64,000 nt of DNA, from assembly GCF_963678195.1 (NCBI RefSeq), contig NZ_OY782759.1, forward strand, positions 3,603,961-3,667,960. Direction: 5' to 3'. Positions 51,883-60,626 of the stretch are shown here, piece by piece. A program made the position numbers and the translations under genes. The notes beneath the pieces are model-generated. The model made no database searches. It was not told the DNA's origin and saw nothing but the letters and a program-made list of their open reading frames with translations. Source of the DNA: an uncultured Hyphomonas sp. (GTDB lineage Bacteria; Pseudomonadota; Alphaproteobacteria; Caulobacterales; Hyphomonadaceae). Position 1 is the first letter of the stretch. Each line of letters starts with the position of its first letter.

Positions 51883-52599
51883 ATGAAGCGCTCCATCCTC
51901 CTCCCCGCCCTCATCCTGATCAGCCTGTCGCCCGCTTGCGGCCAGGCCTCCGCGCCCGCAGCCGATGCCGAAACGCCTGCAGAGGTAAGCGTGGAAACAG
52001 GTACGGACACCGCTTCCGCCACAGCCACTGCGGGTCCGCAGGTCGGCGACAAGATCGGCGAAAGCGATGCGGAAAAGGCCGCGCAGGATGCCTCCGTCGC
52101 CGCCGCTGCAGCTGAAGCCATGCGCGAGCAGGAAGAGATCAAGGCCCGCGGCGTGACCGAGATCGGCTGGGAAGACCTGATGCCGGAAGGCGAGGAAGAG
52201 CGCCTGCAGAAAATGTATGCCGCCCAGATGGCGACGCTCTATTCCATCCAGGAAGGCTCTGCCGCCGACACCGCGACGCAGATCGGCTCGTTCAACACAG
52301 TCGACACCTATGACGGCAAGAAGGTCCGCATGCCGGGCTACACTGTGCCGTTTTCTTACGATGCCAAGGCGAAGATCAGCGAGTTCCTGCTGGTGCCTTA
52401 CTTTGGCGCCTGCATCCACGCCCCGCCACCGCCGCCGAACCAGACCATTTTCGTGCGCACCGAAGACCCGATCCTGCTGAAGGACCTGCCGCAGGCCGTC
52501 TGGATCGAAGGCACGCTTCATGCAGAGAAGCAGGAAAGCGACCTTGCGGACGCTGCCTACATCATCGATCTGACCCGGGTGGAGAAATACGAATACTGA
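51883..52599 (+). CDS. DUF3299 lipoprotein
   Basis: 238 residues. Lipobox SPAC (Cys19), an Ala/Thr/Glu-rich low-complexity linker (25-90) and a C-terminal DUF3299 domain: IGWEDLMPEGE, VRMPGYTVPFSYD, and FLLVPYFGACIHAPPPPPNQ with a likely metal- or heme-like CIH site. Members often sit beside ZrgA-type ABC clusters. It is 55 bp after the permease gene and ends 16 bp before the convergent tRNA gene. Confidence 0.87.
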   Translation: MKRSILLPALILISLSPACGQASAPAADAETPAEVSVETGTDTASATATAGPQVGDKIGESDAEKAAQDASVAAAAAEAMREQEEIKARGVTEIGWEDLMPEGEEERLQKMYAAQMATLYSIQEGSAADTATQIGSFNTVDTYDGKKVRMPGYTVPFSYDAKAKISEFLLVPYFGACIHAPPPPPNQTIFVRTEDPILLKDLPQAVWIEGTLHAEKQESDLADAAYIIDLTRVEKYEY

Positions 52600-52615
52600 T
52601 GGCGGGAAACGATAC

Positions 52616-52702
52616 TGGTACCTCTGGCCGGACTCGAACCGGCACTCTGTTGCCAGAAGCGGATTTTGAATCCGCCGCGTCTACCAATTCCGCCACAGAG
52701 GC
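52616..52702 (-). tRNA. tRNA-Leu (anticodon CAA)
   Basis: The minus strand folds as a type II tRNA of 87 nt including an encoded CCA. Acceptor GCCTCTG pairs with CAGAGGT (one G-T), D-arm GGCGGAATTGGTAGACGC, anticodon stem GCGGA/TCCGC with loop TTCAAAA (anticodon CAA), a short variable arm, and T-arm GCCGGTTCGAGTCCGGC. It decodes UUG. It lies downstream of the DUF3299 gene in the opposite sense. Confidence 0.95.
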
Positions 52703-52787
52703 CCTTATCGGGAAGGCTCTCCTGCCCGAGCCGGGCCGACCCGTCAATCTATCCCGGGCGGCATATTACAGGACGTATTGAACACGC

Positions 52788-53429
52788 ATGAGTGTCACCG
52801 GCGCGGAATCCGAAAAAACCCTGCTCCAGATCGTTGAGGCCATGGCGGCCGGCGCGCCGGAAGACGGGTACACGCTGCGGCAAATTTTTGACCATCTGGA
52901 CGAAAGCGCGTTCGGCGCGGGCCTGTTCCTTCTGGCCCTGCCCTGCTGCATTCCCTTCCTCTATGGCGTGCCGCAAATCGTCTCGCTGCCGATGATGGCG
53001 CTGGCGGCGCAAATGGCGCTCGGCCACGAGCAGCCCTGGCTGCCGGATGCGCTTGGCAACCGCCGGATTGACCGCAAAGGGCTGGTGTCGATGGCCCAGG
53101 GCGGGCGCAAATGGCTGGGCTGGATCGAGACCTTCTCAAAACCCCGCTTTGCCAAGATTACCGGTCCACGCTCCGAACGCCTGCTGGGGCTTGTGCTCTG
53201 CATCTTCTGCGCGTCGATCCTGGTGCCGCTGCCGATGACCAACACGGTACCCGGATTTGCGGTGGCACTGGCGGCCTTCGGGCTGATCAACCGGGACGGC
53301 ATTCTTGTCATCATCGGATGTGTTCTCGGGATCATCTGGGTTTCCATGCTGCTTGTGCTGGCGTTGCCGGTTGCACTGACGGCGGTGTACTTTGCCGTGA
53401 GCTGGCTCACGGGATTGTTAGGCTCGTGA
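52788..53429 (+). CDS. ExoD family membrane protein
   Basis: 213 residues. Cytosolic N-terminal half (EDGYTLRQIFDHLDESAFG) and membrane segments around 48-82 (LFLLALPCCIPFLYGVPQIV) and 130-212. The GAGLFLLALPCCIPF and ILVPLPMTNTVPGFAVA strings are ExoD marks. In Sinorhizobium exoD affects exopolysaccharide and alkali sensitivity; its reaction is unknown. Confidence 0.88.
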   Translation: MSVTGAESEKTLLQIVEAMAAGAPEDGYTLRQIFDHLDESAFGAGLFLLALPCCIPFLYGVPQIVSLPMMALAAQMALGHEQPWLPDALGNRRIDRKGLVSMAQGGRKWLGWIETFSKPRFAKITGPRSERLLGLVLCIFCASILVPLPMTNTVPGFAVALAAFGLINRDGILVIIGCVLGIIWVSMLLVLALPVALTAVYFAVSWLTGLLGS

Positions 53430-53474
53430 CGCTGCGCCGCACTTTTGCTGGTGCGGCAGCATGCTAGCGTGCCG

Positions 53475-53996
53475 ATGATGAGCTTCCTGAAAGGCATTCT
53501 GAAAGACTGGAAATGGCCGGTCGCCGCGATTGTGGTGTCTGCCCTCATGCTCGCCGCGGCGCATGCGTTCGAGACGTTTGGAAAGCTCTATCCCTGCCCG
53601 CTCTGCCTGCGCCAGCGGGAGGTCTACTGGGCCCTGATCGCCATGACGCTGACCGGGCTCGCCCTCTGGAAACTGCGTCCGACCCGGCGCTTCCTCGTGG
53701 CGCTGAACGTACTGATCGGGCTGGTCTTCGGGGTCGGCGTGGTCGTCGCCTTCTATCACTCCGGCGTCGAGTGGAAGATTTTCCCGCCGCCGACCGGTTG
53801 CACAGGCGGCGGCGAGATCGATCTCATGAACATGGACTCGCTGGACCGGCCGATGACGGTGCCGTCCTGCACCGACGCGCCTTTCTACATCCTGGGCCTC
53901 TCGATGGCCGGATGGAACGGCGTCGTCTCCGCGGTGCTGGCCGCTGCCAGCTTCATCTCCGCTGGCGCAACGTTCAGGGGCCGCAACGAGGCCTAG
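53475..53996 (+). CDS. dsbB: Disulfide bond formation protein B
   Basis: 173 residues, four membrane helices (about 10-30, 47-66, 74-94, 140-162). First active-site pair is CPLC in KLYPCPLCLRQREVYW; the second pair is Cys in GCTGGG and PSCTD. It re-oxidises DsbA and passes electrons to quinone. ATG 53475 (or 53478) fits. No dsbA is adjacent. Its 3' end overlaps the convergent epimerase gene by 4 bp. Confidence 0.9.
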   Translation: MMSFLKGILKDWKWPVAAIVVSALMLAAAHAFETFGKLYPCPLCLRQREVYWALIAMTLTGLALWKLRPTRRFLVALNVLIGLVFGVGVVVAFYHSGVEWKIFPPPTGCTGGGEIDLMNMDSLDRPMTVPSCTDAPFYILGLSMAGWNGVVSAVLAAASFISAGATFRGRNEA

Positions 53997-55015
53997 ATCA
54001 CATTCAGGTCGATCAGGGTCTGCGCACTCTCAATGATCGCTTCTTCCTCGGTGCGTGGTGTCCAGCCGAGAACGCGGCAGGCTTTCTCGTTTGAACAATG
54101 CCGCTCGCGGCCCAGCTCCGGCACGACGGCCTTCAGCGGCGGGTTCACCAGAGTCAGCGCCTTCAGCAGCCAGTCCGGCAGCTCACCCTTCGGCAGCTTC
54201 TTCTGGTAGTCCGGGAATTTCTCGCGCAGCACGTCCGCCACTTCGCTCATCCACATGAACCGGCCGGACGCCAGGAAGCGCTCGCCTGCCGCTTCGGGCA
54301 CCGTCATCGCCTTCACATGCGCATCGGCGACATCGCGCACATCGACCACGCAGAAACCGACCCGCGGAGACGCAGGCGCCTTGCCCGTCATCAGCTGGGT
54401 AATGATCTGGAGCGAAGTGGAGACGTCCGCGCTCATCGCCGGGCCGAGCACGGCAGACGGATTGATGACGGAGAGCTCCATTCCGGCGCCCTCCCCGGCC
54501 ATATAGTCCCAGGCGGCTTTCTCCGCGATCGTCTTGGAGCGGGTATAGGCCGTGTTGTCCTTCAGATTGTCGGGATTGGACCAATGCTCTTCGGTCAGGG
54601 GATTGGGCCGGGCATCGCCCCAGCCATAGGCAATGGCGGCCATGGAGGAGGTCATCACGACGCGCTTCACGCCCGCCGCCTTCGACGCTTTCAGCACGCG
54701 CAGGGCGCCGTCACGGGCCGGGCGGATCAGCTCGTCATGGTTTTTCGGCATCACGGCCAGGAAAGGCGATGCAAGGTGCTGGACATAGTCCATGCCCTCC
54801 ACGGCCTCTGCCCAGCCGGCATCGCTGGTCAGGTCCGCCTCGACAATGTCGATATGGACGGGCTGGCCGGCATAATCGCTCAAAATCGTGTTCAGCGGCG
54901 TTTCCCTGGAAACGGAACGGGCCGTACCCCTGACCTCGTGGCCTGCCTCCAGCAGCTGGTGGATGACATGACCGGCAATGAAGCCGGTGGCGCCGGTGAC
55001 GAGAACTTTGGCCAT
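53993..55015 (-). CDS. Extended SDR, dihydroflavonol-4-reductase-like
   Basis: 340 residues. NAD(P) site VLVTGATGFIAGHVIHQLL, active-site YTRSKTIAEKAAWDY (YxxxK), and VKRVVMTSSMAAIAYGW (Ser). HLASPF and the SVYIDVRDVADAH-like VVDVRDVADAHVKAM motif place it in the DFR/cinnamoyl-CoA reductase group. Substrate unknown, probably a carbonyl of a small metabolite or xenobiotic. Confidence 0.9.
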   Translation of the reverse strand: MAKVLVTGATGFIAGHVIHQLLEAGHEVRGTARSVSRETPLNTILSDYAGQPVHIDIVEADLTSDAGWAEAVEGMDYVQHLASPFLAVMPKNHDELIRPARDGALRVLKASKAAGVKRVVMTSSMAAIAYGWGDARPNPLTEEHWSNPDNLKDNTAYTRSKTIAEKAAWDYMAGEGAGMELSVINPSAVLGPAMSADVSTSLQIITQLMTGKAPASPRVGFCVVDVRDVADAHVKAMTVPEAAGERFLASGRFMWMSEVADVLREKFPDYQKKLPKGELPDWLLKALTLVNPPLKAVVPELGRERHCSNEKACRVLGWTPRTEEEAIIESAQTLIDLNVI

Positions 55016-55090
55016 GCGAGTCTCCCTTTTCAGGCGTGATCAATGAACGATATCGCCATCATTCACAAGGGGAGACTTGGAAAAGGCCCC

Positions 55091-56023
55091 TCAGGTGCCT
55101 TTAGCACGCCGCCGCACCCGGCGTTCCCGCAAGGTAATATAGGCCGTCGCACCGATGATGATGGCCGTGCCGGCCCACGTCCACGGCCCCGGCAGCGCCT
55201 TGAACAGGAACCAGTCCACCGTCGCCGCCATGGGCAGGCGCAGATAGTCGATCGGCGACAGGAACGAGGCGTCTCCGATCGCCATGCCGCGGATGTAGAA
55301 ATACTGCCCGGCCACGCCGCACCCACCCATCAGCGTGATCAGCGCCCAATCCTGCCAGGACGGCATTACCTCCGGCATCTTCCAGAGGGCGAGCGGCAAC
55401 AGCATCGCCGAGGAGAGCAAATTCGCCCAGATCAGCAGCGTCATTGGCCGGTGATTGCGTGACAGCAGCTTCACAAGCGTGATCGCGCCGGCCATGCAGA
55501 AGGCAGCCACCAGCGCCAGCAATGTGCCGAGGCTGACGCCTGCCTGCGGCTGGGTCATTATGAGAACGCCGGTGAACCCGGCCAGCGTGGCGCCCCAGCG
55601 GTGCCAGCCGACCGTCTCTTTCAGCAGCACGGCCGCCAGCACCGTGATGAACATGGCACGCGAAAAACTGATCGCATTGAACTCCGACAGCGGCAGGCCG
55701 AACTGCGCCGAGACCGCGTAGAAGCTGAAAATGAAGCCCATTGTCCCGAACAGGCTGCGCAGGATCACCATGCCCGGCTGGTGGATGCGCATGATGCCCC
55801 AGCCCTGCTGCATGATCACCGGCAGGGTCAGGATGAGGGCGATGAAAGACCGGAAAAAGGCGAGGAAACCGGGATCGTATTCGGCCGACTGCACCTTGGA
55901 CAGGGTCAGGAACACGGTGAAGACGAGCCCCGAGGCCGTCATCCAGAGTGCACCTTCGAGGTTGCGGGGTTCTTCAGCCGCACTAACCTCGGCGATACCT
56001 GATTGATCTGGACTGACTGCCAT
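55091..56023 (-). CDS. EamA/DMT family transporter
   Basis: 310 residues with ten hydrophobic segments in two five-helix EamA repeats (about 30-160 and 170-300). LFGTMGFIFSFYAVSA and MGGCGVAGQYFYIRGMAIGDA are typical. Substrate unknown; such proteins export amino acids, nucleotides or metabolites. The start codon CAT/ATG overlaps that of the divergent 94-aa gene by two bases. AAGG lies six bases upstream. Confidence 0.88.
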   Translation of the reverse strand: MAVSPDQSGIAEVSAAEEPRNLEGALWMTASGLVFTVFLTLSKVQSAEYDPGFLAFFRSFIALILTLPVIMQQGWGIMRIHQPGMVILRSLFGTMGFIFSFYAVSAQFGLPLSEFNAISFSRAMFITVLAAVLLKETVGWHRWGATLAGFTGVLIMTQPQAGVSLGTLLALVAAFCMAGAITLVKLLSRNHRPMTLLIWANLLSSAMLLPLALWKMPEVMPSWQDWALITLMGGCGVAGQYFYIRGMAIGDASFLSPIDYLRLPMAATVDWFLFKALPGPWTWAGTAIIIGATAYITLRERRVRRRAKGT

Positions 56024-56306
56024 GACCGCCTTTTCGCCTTCCGAAGTCGACGAGATCGACGCCCTGTGGCGCAGCCTGCCGCCGGATCATATGTGGACCG
56101 GGTGGGCTGCCGCTGGCGAGTCCCCCGATCAGATCTGGATCTTCCGCACCCGCGCGCACTGGCGCCGCTTCCCGCTGTTCAAGTCCGATGAGGGCTATGC
56201 CCTGTCGGATGAGAGAGGCCGCCGGGTGATCCGAGCCGCCTCCCTGCAGGAATTGCTGGCCGCTGTCGAGGCCATCCCTGGCCTCGACCCGGACCGGAAA
56301 AGCTGA
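56022..56306 (+). CDS. 94-aa soluble protein, unknown
   Basis: 94 residues, soluble, acidic start (FSPSEVDEIDALWRSLPPD) then a basic core with WIFRTRAHWRRFPL and AASLQELLAAVEAIPGL. No family recognised. Start shares the CATG tetramer with the divergent transporter gene, and it has no clear RBS. It converges on the SDR gene with 3 bp between stops. Confidence 0.68.
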   Translation: MTAFSPSEVDEIDALWRSLPPDHMWTGWAAAGESPDQIWIFRTRAHWRRFPLFKSDEGYALSDERGRRVIRAASLQELLAAVEAIPGLDPDRKS

Positions 56307-56309
56307 CCC

Positions 56310-57191
56310 CTATCCTTGCTGCGCCTTCATGGCTTCGGCCATCTGTTCGGCCTGCTCCGGTGTGATGCCCAGCGCTTCAAGGACCGGCCCGCCGGCAGAT
56401 TCGTCCCAGGAGTGGCGCGGGCCAACCGTGATGCCGCCATCGACGGTGAACTGGCTGCCGGTGATAAACTCAGCCGCATCGGAGGCGAGGAAGGCGGCCA
56501 TCTCGGCGATGTCACGCCCTTTGCCGGTCCGCCCGGCCGGCTGCATCGCGCCGCCCTGCTGGGCCAGCATCTCCGCCATCTGGTCGGCCACTTCCCGCGT
56601 CATGCCGAGGGAGGCCCCGAAGATCGAGGTCGCGATGAAGCCTGGCAGGATCGCATTCACGCGGATCTTGTGCTTGGCCACCTGCGCGGCTGCGATACGC
56701 GAGAAATGCGCCACGCCGATCTTGGCCACCGAATAGGTGATCGGTGCCCAGCCGGCTTCCAGCGCACTGATCGAAGAGGTGTTGATGATGGAGCCGCCGG
56801 ACTCCTTCATGCGCTCGACAGCGTATTTCGTGCCGAAAAAAACCTGCTTCAGCAGCAGGTCCATCGTCTTGTCATAGCCTTCTTCGTCCAGCTCCTCGAT
56901 CGTGGCCGGGGTGCCGCCGCTGCCGGCATTGTTCCAGACCACGTCGATCTTGCCGAAATGGCTGACGGCGCCTTCCATCAGGGCTTCCAGCTCAGCCAGG
57001 TCCAGCACGTCGCAATGGATGTAGCGGACGGTATCGGTCCCGAAGCGGGTCTCCAGCGCGCGGCCCTTTTCGTCCTGGATGTCGGCGGCGATGACTTTCG
57101 CGCCGGCCTCCACAAAGGTCTCTACGCCTGCCAGGCCAATGCCGCTTGCTGCGCCTGTTATTACGGCAACCTTGCCGCTCAGATCCGCCAT
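56310..57191 (-). CDS. SDR family oxidoreductase
   Basis: 293 residues, classical SDR: AVITGAASGIGLAGVETF, NNAGSGG, INTSSISALEAG (Ser) and ITYSVAKIGVAHFSR (YxxxK). The C-terminal FITGSQFTVDGGI is usual; a further 45-residue extension (HSWDESAGGPVLEALG, EQMAEAMKAQQG) is unusual. Substrate unknown. Next to another SDR gene but separated by 83 bp. Confidence 0.9.
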   Translation of the reverse strand: MADLSGKVAVITGAASGIGLAGVETFVEAGAKVIAADIQDEKGRALETRFGTDTVRYIHCDVLDLAELEALMEGAVSHFGKIDVVWNNAGSGGTPATIEELDEEGYDKTMDLLLKQVFFGTKYAVERMKESGGSIINTSSISALEAGWAPITYSVAKIGVAHFSRIAAAQVAKHKIRVNAILPGFIATSIFGASLGMTREVADQMAEMLAQQGGAMQPAGRTGKGRDIAEMAAFLASDAAEFITGSQFTVDGGITVGPRHSWDESAGGPVLEALGITPEQAEQMAEAMKAQQG

Positions 57192-57274
57192 GATGATTCC
57201 TCCTGTTATAGGAAGGCATCATGCACGGGGGTTCCGTGCGGTCCGTCAAGAAAAACCTGACAGGGGCGTCACGA

Positions 57275-58123
57275 TTATTTCAATCCGAAGCGTTTCCAGA
57301 AAATCCCGTCCAGCATGCGTTTGGGCAGGCGGGTCGGTATGGTCCAGTTGGTCAGCTTGTCCGGCACCGGCGCGTAGCGCGCTTTCGGTTTGCTGTCGGC
57401 CAGCGCAGTTTCGATATAGCCGGCGATTTCTTCCGGCGTCAGGCCGGTCCGGCCGCCTGACAGCATCACCTCTTCGAACCGTTTCAGGGAATCGGCCCAG
57501 TCACTGGAGGCATAGGGGCCTTCGGTATTCGCCTGCTCGGCCTTGTCCCAGATCGGCGTCTTCACAGAGCCCGGGCCGATGGCAATCGCGTCGATGCCAT
57601 AAATGACCAGCTCGCGGCGCAGCGTATCCGTCATCGCCTCCACTGCATGTTTGGTGGCCGTGTAGGCCCCGAGGAAGGGCGAGGCGAGCCTGCCCCCAAC
57701 GCTGGTGATATTCACGATCCGTCCGGGCGGCCCTGTGCGCGCCGGATCAGACCCGAGCAGCGGCACGAAGGCCTGCGTCACCGTCAGCAGGCCGAACACG
57801 TTGACCTCGAAATGCGCCCGAAAGTCCTCCATGGGCTGGATCGCCAGCGGGCCCATTTTCGCGATGCCCGCATTGTTGACGAGCCCGGCGAGACGTTCGC
57901 CGTCCAGCGCCGCCGACACCGTCTCGGCCGCGGCCGCCACCTGATCGGGTTTGGTCACATCAAGGATGACCGGGCGCAGGTCACCAGAGGCGCCCTGCTT
58001 CAGCTGCGCGCCATCGGCCTCTTTGCGTACCCCGGCGAAGACCCGCCAGCCCTTTGCCGCCAGATGGCGTGCGGCCCCTGCGCCGATCCCGGTGGAAGCC
58101 CCAGTGATGATGACGGTCTTCAT
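57275..58123 (-). CDS. SDR family oxidoreductase (short-chain, sterol-like)
   Basis: 282 residues. KTVIITGASTGIGAGAARHLA, LVNNAGIAKMG, IVNITSVGGRLASPFLGAYTATKHA (Ser-Tyr-Lys in order) and IAIGPGSVKTPIWDKA. Tail RYAPVPDKLTNWTIPTRLP is typical of the type found in retinol/17-beta-HSD-like SDRs. GAGGAG lies before ATG 58123. It is 29 bp after the 189-aa protein gene, so an operon is likely. Confidence 0.9.
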   Translation of the reverse strand: MKTVIITGASTGIGAGAARHLAAKGWRVFAGVRKEADGAQLKQGASGDLRPVILDVTKPDQVAAAAETVSAALDGERLAGLVNNAGIAKMGPLAIQPMEDFRAHFEVNVFGLLTVTQAFVPLLGSDPARTGPPGRIVNITSVGGRLASPFLGAYTATKHAVEAMTDTLRRELVIYGIDAIAIGPGSVKTPIWDKAEQANTEGPYASSDWADSLKRFEEVMLSGGRTGLTPEEIAGYIETALADSKPKARYAPVPDKLTNWTIPTRLPKRMLDGIFWKRFGLK

Positions 58124-58152
58124 GCGCTTGCTCCTCAAACCGGAGCCAGGCA

Positions 58153-58722
58153 TCAGGCTCCGTCCTTACCCCCATCGATAACACGGAATACCGGCCGGCC
58201 GGCGGGACGCGGCGGCGTCGGGGCTTGATCCTTATACGCATCGGGCACGGGATCAGACGCCTCCTCTTTGGGAACAGCCTTCAGCACCGGCTTGCCGCGT
58301 GGCACCGGCGCAGGAGAAGGCTCAGGCATTGGCGGCGGCGTCGGGGCGGGGTCTGCCTCCTCCTCGATGTCATCATCGATCTGGCGCACGCGCGGCGTGG
58401 GACGTTTCGCAAAAGCGCCCTTCGCGGATTTCCTGCCCGGCCCCGCCTTGTTGCCAAAGCCTTTCCGGGCCTTGCCGCGGGCCTTCTTGTCGATCTCTTT
58501 CAGCTTTACCTGCTGCAGGGCGGACAGCGCTTCGCCGTCGCTGCCCTTCATCGGGTCGGCAAAGGCCGAGCCGTATTTCTCGATCCGCTCTTCGACTTCT
58601 TCCAGGAACTCGCGTTCCCAGTCGGACAGGGGCGGCCCCTTGCCCTGTTCGGCGAGCTCGGCCGCCTTGCGCAATTTACGCAGCGCGGCGCGCTTTTTCC
58701 GTTCGTCGACATCCCGGCCCAT
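58153..58722 (-). CDS. Basic, Pro-rich hypothetical protein
   Basis: About 189 residues. Charged helical N-terminus (ERKKRAALRKLRKAAELAEQ, SDWEREFLEEVEERIEKYGS), a Lys/Gly-rich middle (KKARGKARKGFGNKAG), an acidic hinge (DDDIEEEAD) and a Pro-rich segment (PAPTPPPMPEPSPAPVP). No enzymatic family. Similar proteins occur beside gapR in related bacteria (recollection, not checked). It lies 39 bp after gapR. Confidence 0.75.
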   Translation of the reverse strand: MGRDVDERKKRAALRKLRKAAELAEQGKGPPLSDWEREFLEEVEERIEKYGSAFADPMKGSDGEALSALQQVKLKEIDKKARGKARKGFGNKAGPGRKSAKGAFAKRPTPRVRQIDDDIEEEADPAPTPPPMPEPSPAPVPRGKPVLKAVPKEEASDPVPDAYKDQAPTPPRPAGRPVFRVIDGGKDGA

Positions 58723-58761
58723 GGGCACAGTTTAGGCTGATCGGAGTGTTTCTACAAAGCC

Positions 58762-59022
58762 TCAGGCTTCGCCGAGGGCGATGAGGTAGGTTTCGAGCAT
58801 CATTTCCTGCTCTTCGCGGTCCGACTTGTCGATCTTGCGCAGACGCACCACCTGGCGCAGCGCCTTGGTGTCGAACCCGAACGCCTTGGCCTCGGCATAG
58901 ATCTCCTTGATCTGCTCGGCGACCTCTTTCTTCTCTTCTTCCAGGCGCTCGATCTTGGCGACCGTCTGGCGCAGTTTCTCGCGGCTGGCTTCGGTGAGGT
59001 TCTCGATCGGGGCGTCGTCCAT
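58762..59022 (-). CDS. gapR: Nucleoid-associated protein GapR (DUF2312)
   Basis: 86 residues, wholly helical, matching the DUF2312/GapR pattern: REKLRQTVAKIERLEEEKKE, IYAEAKAFGFDTKALRQVVRLRK and SDREEQEMMLETYL. In Caulobacter GapR is an essential clamp-like protein that binds overtwisted AT-rich DNA ahead of forks and RNA polymerase and helps gyrase and topo IV. It lies upstream of the 189-aa protein and downstream of the hydrolase gene (65 bp). Confidence 0.93.
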   Translation of the reverse strand: MDDAPIENLTEASREKLRQTVAKIERLEEEKKEVAEQIKEIYAEAKAFGFDTKALRQVVRLRKIDKSDREEQEMMLETYLIALGEA

Positions 59023-59087
59023 GAGGAACTCCAGTTATTGGCCGGCAGGCGGCAGAATCGGTCGTGGAAAGGAAAAGGAGCCGCGTC

Positions 59088-60026
59088 TTAGCGGCTCCCG
59101 GGCAAGCTGGCCAGACGCCGGATGGCATCGGCGACGTCTGGCCCATGTTTATGATGGGGCATGTGGCCTTCTTCGGGCAGGATGACCAGGTCGATGTCGG
59201 CCTGTTTCTTCAGGCGGGCGGTGTGTTTCGCCGGTGTGATCACCGTGTCCTTACTGCCGGAGAAGACGGTGATGGGCACGGCAAGCTCGCCATAGCGTTT
59301 CGACTGGACGGCCAGTTCCCGGTCCAGCACGCGCACATCGCGGGCATTGGCCCGGAAGGCGGGCGGCCGGAACAGAAGGCCGATCCCGGATTTGTCGTAA
59401 TAGCCTTCCGGAGCAGGCGACGGATCGAACACGCCGCCGATCCCGGCTTCCACCTGCGACGGCCCGACCAGCGGCACGACCTGGCTGAAAGCCGGGCCGA
59501 TCAGACGCGAGGCGGCGAACCGGTTGTACCAGGCATGGCCTTCCCCGCCCCAGTCATGCGTCACCGGCGCCAGAAGGACGAGGCCTTTCACGAGATCCGG
59601 GCGGTCCAGGGCAACGCGCAGCGCCACCGCGCCGCCAAAGGAATGGCCAACCACGACGGCAGGCTCATCTGGGGCGAGCGCGTCCAGGGCGCCCGCCATC
59701 TGCGCGGCCTGAACACCCAGCGTCTCAGCCCCCGGCGGGCGGGCAGAATGGCCATGGCCCGGCCGGTCTGCCATCAGCACACGGAAATCCTGTTCCAGGC
59801 GCGGCGCCAGCGTCCAGGTGAACTCCCGCGCATTGGCGCTCGCACCATGGATCATCAGGACGGGCGGGCCGGCCTTGCCCGCCTCAAGCACGTGCACGTC
59901 ATAGCCGCCGACCTCGACACGGCGTCCGGATGGCGGGTGGGCCTTCTGGATGCGGGACGTATAGGCGCCCGACGAGAGACCGAGCGCGCCGCCGAGCCCT
60001 GCCAGCGTGATGGCCGTTGCCGTCAA
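59088..60026 (-). CDS. Alpha/beta hydrolase
   Basis: About 312 residues. N-terminal hydrophobic segment (TATAITLAGLGGALGL), then the fold: VLMIHGASANAREF, the nucleophile VVGHSFGGAVAL (GxSxG), FSGSKDTVITP (Asp) and EEGHMPHH (His). Similar to haloalkane dehalogenase/epoxide-type hydrolases. The start is a TTG at 60026 (or 60029), placed by GAGG upstream and lying 7 bp after the TPR gene stop; no ATG is available there. Substrate unknown. Confidence 0.82.
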   Translation of the reverse strand: MTATAITLAGLGGALGLSSGAYTSRIQKAHPPSGRRVEVGGYDVHVLEAGKAGPPVLMIHGASANAREFTWTLAPRLEQDFRVLMADRPGHGHSARPPGAETLGVQAAQMAGALDALAPDEPAVVVGHSFGGAVALRVALDRPDLVKGLVLLAPVTHDWGGEGHAWYNRFAASRLIGPAFSQVVPLVGPSQVEAGIGGVFDPSPAPEGYYDKSGIGLLFRPPAFRANARDVRVLDRELAVQSKRYGELAVPITVFSGSKDTVITPAKHTARLKKQADIDLVILPEEGHMPHHKHGPDVADAIRRLASLPGSR

Positions 60027-60033
60027 CAAGGCC

Positions 60034-60570
60034 TCAGAGCCCCTGCCCTTCGGCGATCTTGGCGAGGCGTTTCTCCGCCTGCAGCCCGTCGCGCATATAG
60101 GGGTAGATCGCCAGCGCCTCGCGCCAGGCTTCCAGCGCCTGGTCATTGGCGCCCATCGTCTCGAACATGGAGCCGAGCCCGGCCCAGGCGCCGAAATGGC
60201 GCGGCTCAAGTTTCAGTGTCTCGTTCAGGTCCCGCAGCGCTTCGGGGAAATTCTCCTCGGCCAGGAAGATCCCTGCCCGGCGGAACCAGGCCTGCGGATT
60301 GTCCGGCTTGATGAGGATGGCGCGGTCGTAAAAGGTGCGCGCGGTTTCCGTGTCGCCGATCATCTGCGCTTCGACCCCGCGCTGCATGATCATGTCGACC
60401 GTGGGCGAGCCGGACTCCATCCAGGAGGCCCAGATGTCCTGCGCCGCATCATTGGCTTCGCTTTCGCTCGGCGCGTTCCTCAGCTTCTCGAACATCTCGT
60501 CCGTCGGCACGGCCAGCGCAGGCAGGCCGGCGACCATAACGGCAAAGGCAAGGAGGAGGGCTCTCAGCAT
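60034..60570 (-). CDS. Exported TPR protein
   Basis: 178 residues. Signal peptide RALLLAFAVMVAGLPALA. Three TPR-like units: AQMIGDTETARTFYDRAILIKPD, AGIFLAEENFPEALRDLNETLK, GSMFETMGANDQALEAWREAL. Periplasmic scaffold, partner unknown; perhaps the adjacent hydrolase, in the same operon. Confidence 0.85.
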   Translation of the reverse strand: MLRALLLAFAVMVAGLPALAVPTDEMFEKLRNAPSESEANDAAQDIWASWMESGSPTVDMIMQRGVEAQMIGDTETARTFYDRAILIKPDNPQAWFRRAGIFLAEENFPEALRDLNETLKLEPRHFGAWAGLGSMFETMGANDQALEAWREALAIYPYMRDGLQAEKRLAKIAEGQGL

Positions 60571-60626
60571 GGGCGCGATACTACCTGTCCAATACGGCCG
60601 GGCAATGTCCTCTTTCTGTCAGACTG

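Noticed and set aside
52616-52702. tRNA-Leu as an integration site
   Set aside because: No integrase and no duplicated tRNA 3' end seen within the window; flanking genes are housekeeping.
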